Part shown: one piece after another, positions 61,843-64,000 of the stretch | How positions within the stretch are numbered: the stretch's first letter is position 1 | How the letters are laid out: every line of letters begins with the position of its first letter | NCBI RefSeq assembly: GCF_009765825.1 | Contig: NZ_LMUR01000018.1 | Span: 1,085,704-1,149,703, forward strand | DNA length: 64,000 bases | Source of the DNA: Granulicella sp. L60 | GTDB lineage: Bacteria > Acidobacteriota > Terriglobia > Terriglobales > Acidobacteriaceae | Direction: 5' to 3' | The notes under the pieces: generated by a model | The model's database searches: none | Told to the model about the DNA's origin: nothing | Seen by the model: only the letters and a program-made list of their open reading frames with translations | Position numbers and translations under genes: made by a program

Positions 61843-64000
61843 CTACTCCGTCCGCAGCGCCACCACCGGGTCGATGCGCGAGGCACGCCGCGCCGGCAGA
61901 TAGCTCGCCGCCAGTCCGCACACCCCAACCAGCATCACCACCGACAACGCAATCAAAGCGTCATATCCATTCAGCTTATATACAAGAATCGTCGTCAACA
62001 CCTTGCCCGAAGCCACCGCGATCACAGACCCAATCGCAACGCCCACTCCAAGCAGCACCAGGGCATGTCGCAACACCATCCACAGTACGGACTCCCGCTG
62101 CGCTCCCAGCGCCAGACGCACCCCCAGCTCCCGCGTCCTCTGGCTCACCGAGTACGCCAGCAGCCCATAGATCCCCGCAACCGCAATCGCCAGCCCAGTC
62201 ACTGCGAACAGGCCAAGCAGACGCACCGCCAGCACCTGGTTGCCCAGCGAGTCATCCACGACCGTCTGCATCGGCTGAACTCCGTCCATCACCGCCTCCG
62301 GTTGCAGCTCATGCACCACGCGCCGCATCTCCCCGCCCACCGTATCCGCCGCCAACGGCGAACGTACCGCCACATTCATATAGAACGTCCCCAGCACCGG
62401 ATACAAGTCATCCTCCGGCAAAAGCTGCGCAAGGTTGTAATGAACCTCAGGCAGCGGAGGCTGCCCCAGCGTCTTCTGCGGACTGTCATCCACCACACCC
62501 ACAATCGTCGCCCACTGCCGCTCCCCGGCATCGTTATATCTCACCCTCTGCCCCAGCGGACTCTCGTTCGTGAAAAACCGCTTCGCAAACGCACGATTGA
62601 CGATCGCAGTAGGTGGGACCGCCGCCGAATCCGTAGAAGCAAAAAATCGCCCCTGCAAAAGCTGAATACCCATCGTCCGGAAGTAGTCTCCGCTCGTCGC
62701 CCGCACCTGCGCATAGGGCTTCGCCGCACGCTCCGGCTTCGGGTGGTCGGCCAGCTCCACGTTCATGTTGAAGTCCCAGTTTCCCTCCAGCGGACGAACC
62801 GTCGTCAACCCTGCCGACGCAGTGCCGGGAAGACTCTGGAGACGATCCAGCAGCGGCGTATAGAACGTCTGCACCAGCGACGGCCCGCTCTTATGCTCAG
62901 CCGTCTCCCCGCCAAGCACAGGCGAATGATTGGGAAGGAAGACCTGCCCTGTCACCACCTGGCTCGCAACAAAACCCACACGCGTACGCCGCAGCGAGAT
63001 CAGCGTACGCACCATCAGCCCCGCGGCCACCAGCAGCGCCAGCGTCAGCGCAATCTCGCCTATCACCAGCGCGTCCCGCCATCTGCCCTGCTGCCTGCTC
63101 GTTCCCGCCGCAGCCGCTCCCTGCCGCAAACCCTCCTGCACCGGCGCCTTGGAGACATGCAGCGCGGGCAACAACCCAAACAGAATCGCAGACACGCACG
63201 ACGCCCCAAACAGATACGCGCACACCTTCGCATCGATATGAATCTGATCGCCGAAGATAATCGCATCCGCCAGATAGTGTTTCAGCAGCCGCAGCGCCAG
63301 GCTCGCCAGCTCCAGACCCAACGCCCCACCCGCAAAGCTCAACAGCAGACTCTCCGTCAGAAACTGCCGCACCAGCCGTCCACGTTGCGCACCCAGCGCC
63401 GTACGCAGCGCCACCTCCTTGCGGCGATTATTTCCACGCGCCAGCAGCAGACCGGCAACGTTCGCGCATGCAATCAGCCACACCGCAAACACCGCCACGT
63501 CCAGCGCAATAATCGCGGGGCGCGCAGTCCCCGTCACCACCTCCGAATAAAGCTCCACGCTTACCCGATTCGCATCTTCGTCCTTCGGATACTCGTGCTT
63601 CAGTTGATCGTGAATCGAGTTCATCTCATGCGTGGCAGCCTCAATCGACACCCCCGGACGCAATCTGCCAAAGACGCTCAGCGACGCCGAACCGCGATCC
63701 TGCAGCGCCTTGTCATCCACCGGAAGCGGAGTCCAGATCGCGTTCCCACCCGCATTCGCAGGAAACGCAAACCCATCCGGCATCACCCCAATCACCGTAT
63801 ATGGAATCCCATTAATCGGCAGCGAACGCCCGACGATCCCCGCGTCCGCGTGATACATCTCCTTCCACACCGAAGCTCCAAGAATCACCACATCCGTCCG
63901 TCCCGCCTGGCTGTCCCCCGGCAGAAACGTGCGCCCCATCATCGGCCTCGCCTCCAGCAGATCGAACAGATTCGCGCTGGAGAGAAGCTGCGCAACCACC
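61843..64000 (-). CDS. MacB/FtsX-type ABC transporter permease (ADOP family), partial 5' end
   Basis: At least 718 residues; the true start lies past the right edge. MacB periplasmic core (ARPMMGRTFLPGDSQAGRTDVVILGASVWKEMY, GRSLPINGIPYTVIGVMPDGFAFP), first FtsX block (IIALDVAVFAVWLIACANVAGLLLARGNNRRKEVALRTALGAQRGRLVRQFLTESLLL), a second periplasmic core, and a second FtsX block near the end (VTGLAIAVAGIYGLLAYSVSQRTRELGVRLALGAQ). This duplicated architecture is that of acidobacterial duplicated orphan permeases. No ATPase gene is visible in the window. Substrate unknown. Confidence 0.9.
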   Translation of the reverse strand, partial: VVAQLLSSANLFDLLEARPMMGRTFLPGDSQAGRTDVVILGASVWKEMYHADAGIVGRSLPINGIPYTVIGVMPDGFAFPANAGGNAIWTPLPVDDKALQDRGSASLSVFGRLRPGVSIEAATHEMNSIHDQLKHEYPKDEDANRVSVELYSEVVTGTARPAIIALDVAVFAVWLIACANVAGLLLARGNNRRKEVALRTALGAQRGRLVRQFLTESLLLSFAGGALGLELASLALRLLKHYLADAIIFGDQIHIDAKVCAYLFGASCVSAILFGLLPALHVSKAPVQEGLRQGAAAAGTSRQQGRWRDALVIGEIALTLALLVAAGLMVRTLISLRRTRVGFVASQVVTGQVFLPNHSPVLGGETAEHKSGPSLVQTFYTPLLDRLQSLPGTASAGLTTVRPLEGNWDFNMNVELADHPKPERAAKPYAQVRATSGDYFRTMGIQLLQGRFFASTDSAAVPPTAIVNRAFAKRFFTNESPLGQRVRYNDAGERQWATIVGVVDDSPQKTLGQPPLPEVHYNLAQLLPEDDLYPVLGTFYMNVAVRSPLAADTVGGEMRRVVHELQPEAVMDGVQPMQTVVDDSLGNQVLAVRLLGLFAVTGLAIAVAGIYGLLAYSVSQRTRELGVRLALGAQRESVLWMVLRHALVLLGVGVAIGSVIAVASGKVLTTILVYKLNGYDALIALSVVMLVGVCGLAASYLPARRASRIDPVVALRTE

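Overview
The window looks like chromosome of a Terriglobia-type acidobacterium (Granulicella, Terriglobus, Edaphobacter or a relative). This rests on the gene families: a MacB/FtsX permease of the acidobacterial ADOP type, a VWFA-related secreted protein, a TolC/RND efflux set with long low-complexity inserts, a fused MFS/spermidine-synthase-like protein, very C-rich third codon positions, and the short 'GTCATCCTGAGCG' intergenic repeat common in that group. The genus is inference. No rRNA, tRNA, CRISPR array, transposase, integrase or phage gene was seen.

Layout. 1-6.9 kb: a response regulator with a histone-H1-like Lys/Ala tail (cut by the left edge), infC with a probable AUU start, an AT-rich patch leading into three tandem near-identical secreted-peptide genes and a seven-helix membrane protein, then rpsA and a HIT-family gene. 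7-13.4 kb: a small orphan gene, a DUF4440-like secreted protein, purA with a YgiN-type monooxygenase, a VWFA protein and the MFS/spermidine-synthase fusion. 13.6-20.8 kb: an RND efflux operon (permease, adaptor, TolC, on the minus strand). 21.1-23.6 kb: an MFS transporter translationally coupled to a secreted GH18 chitinase-like protein.

23.9-32.4 kb is an aerobic respiratory module on the plus strand: caa3 oxidase subunits II (with cytochrome c domain), I and III, an unassigned membrane protein, a diheme lipo-cytochrome c, Rieske protein, a one-piece cytochrome b fused to cytochrome c, and the assembly factor CtaG. Together these could carry electrons from quinol to oxygen with all c-type hemes tethered. 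32.6-41.5 kb: a porin, a cNMP-DUF1003 membrane protein, the two-gene NHEJ system (Ku and LigD), an FmdB zinc ribbon and an APC permease. 41.7-49.9 kb: an unknown lipoprotein-like protein, an H1-like DUF6496 protein, an Fcy1-type cytosine deaminase, DUF2199, gatB, a methyltransferase, a YdjM-like membrane protein, a DedA/VTT protein and MoaB/Mog. 50-64 kb: a TonB-like protein, a Tat-signal PLP lyase, a class A beta-lactamase, miaA with an internal insertion, a lipoprotein, kbl, a secreted unknown, a VOC protein, the pyrR-pyrB-pyrC operon and an ADOP permease cut by the right edge.

The most notable unexplained structures are the three-copy secreted peptide cassette (2079-2733) and a family of nested-palindrome repeats: two complete copies of about 210 bp, four right-half copies and one terminal remnant. 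Every copy lies directly downstream of a stop codon.
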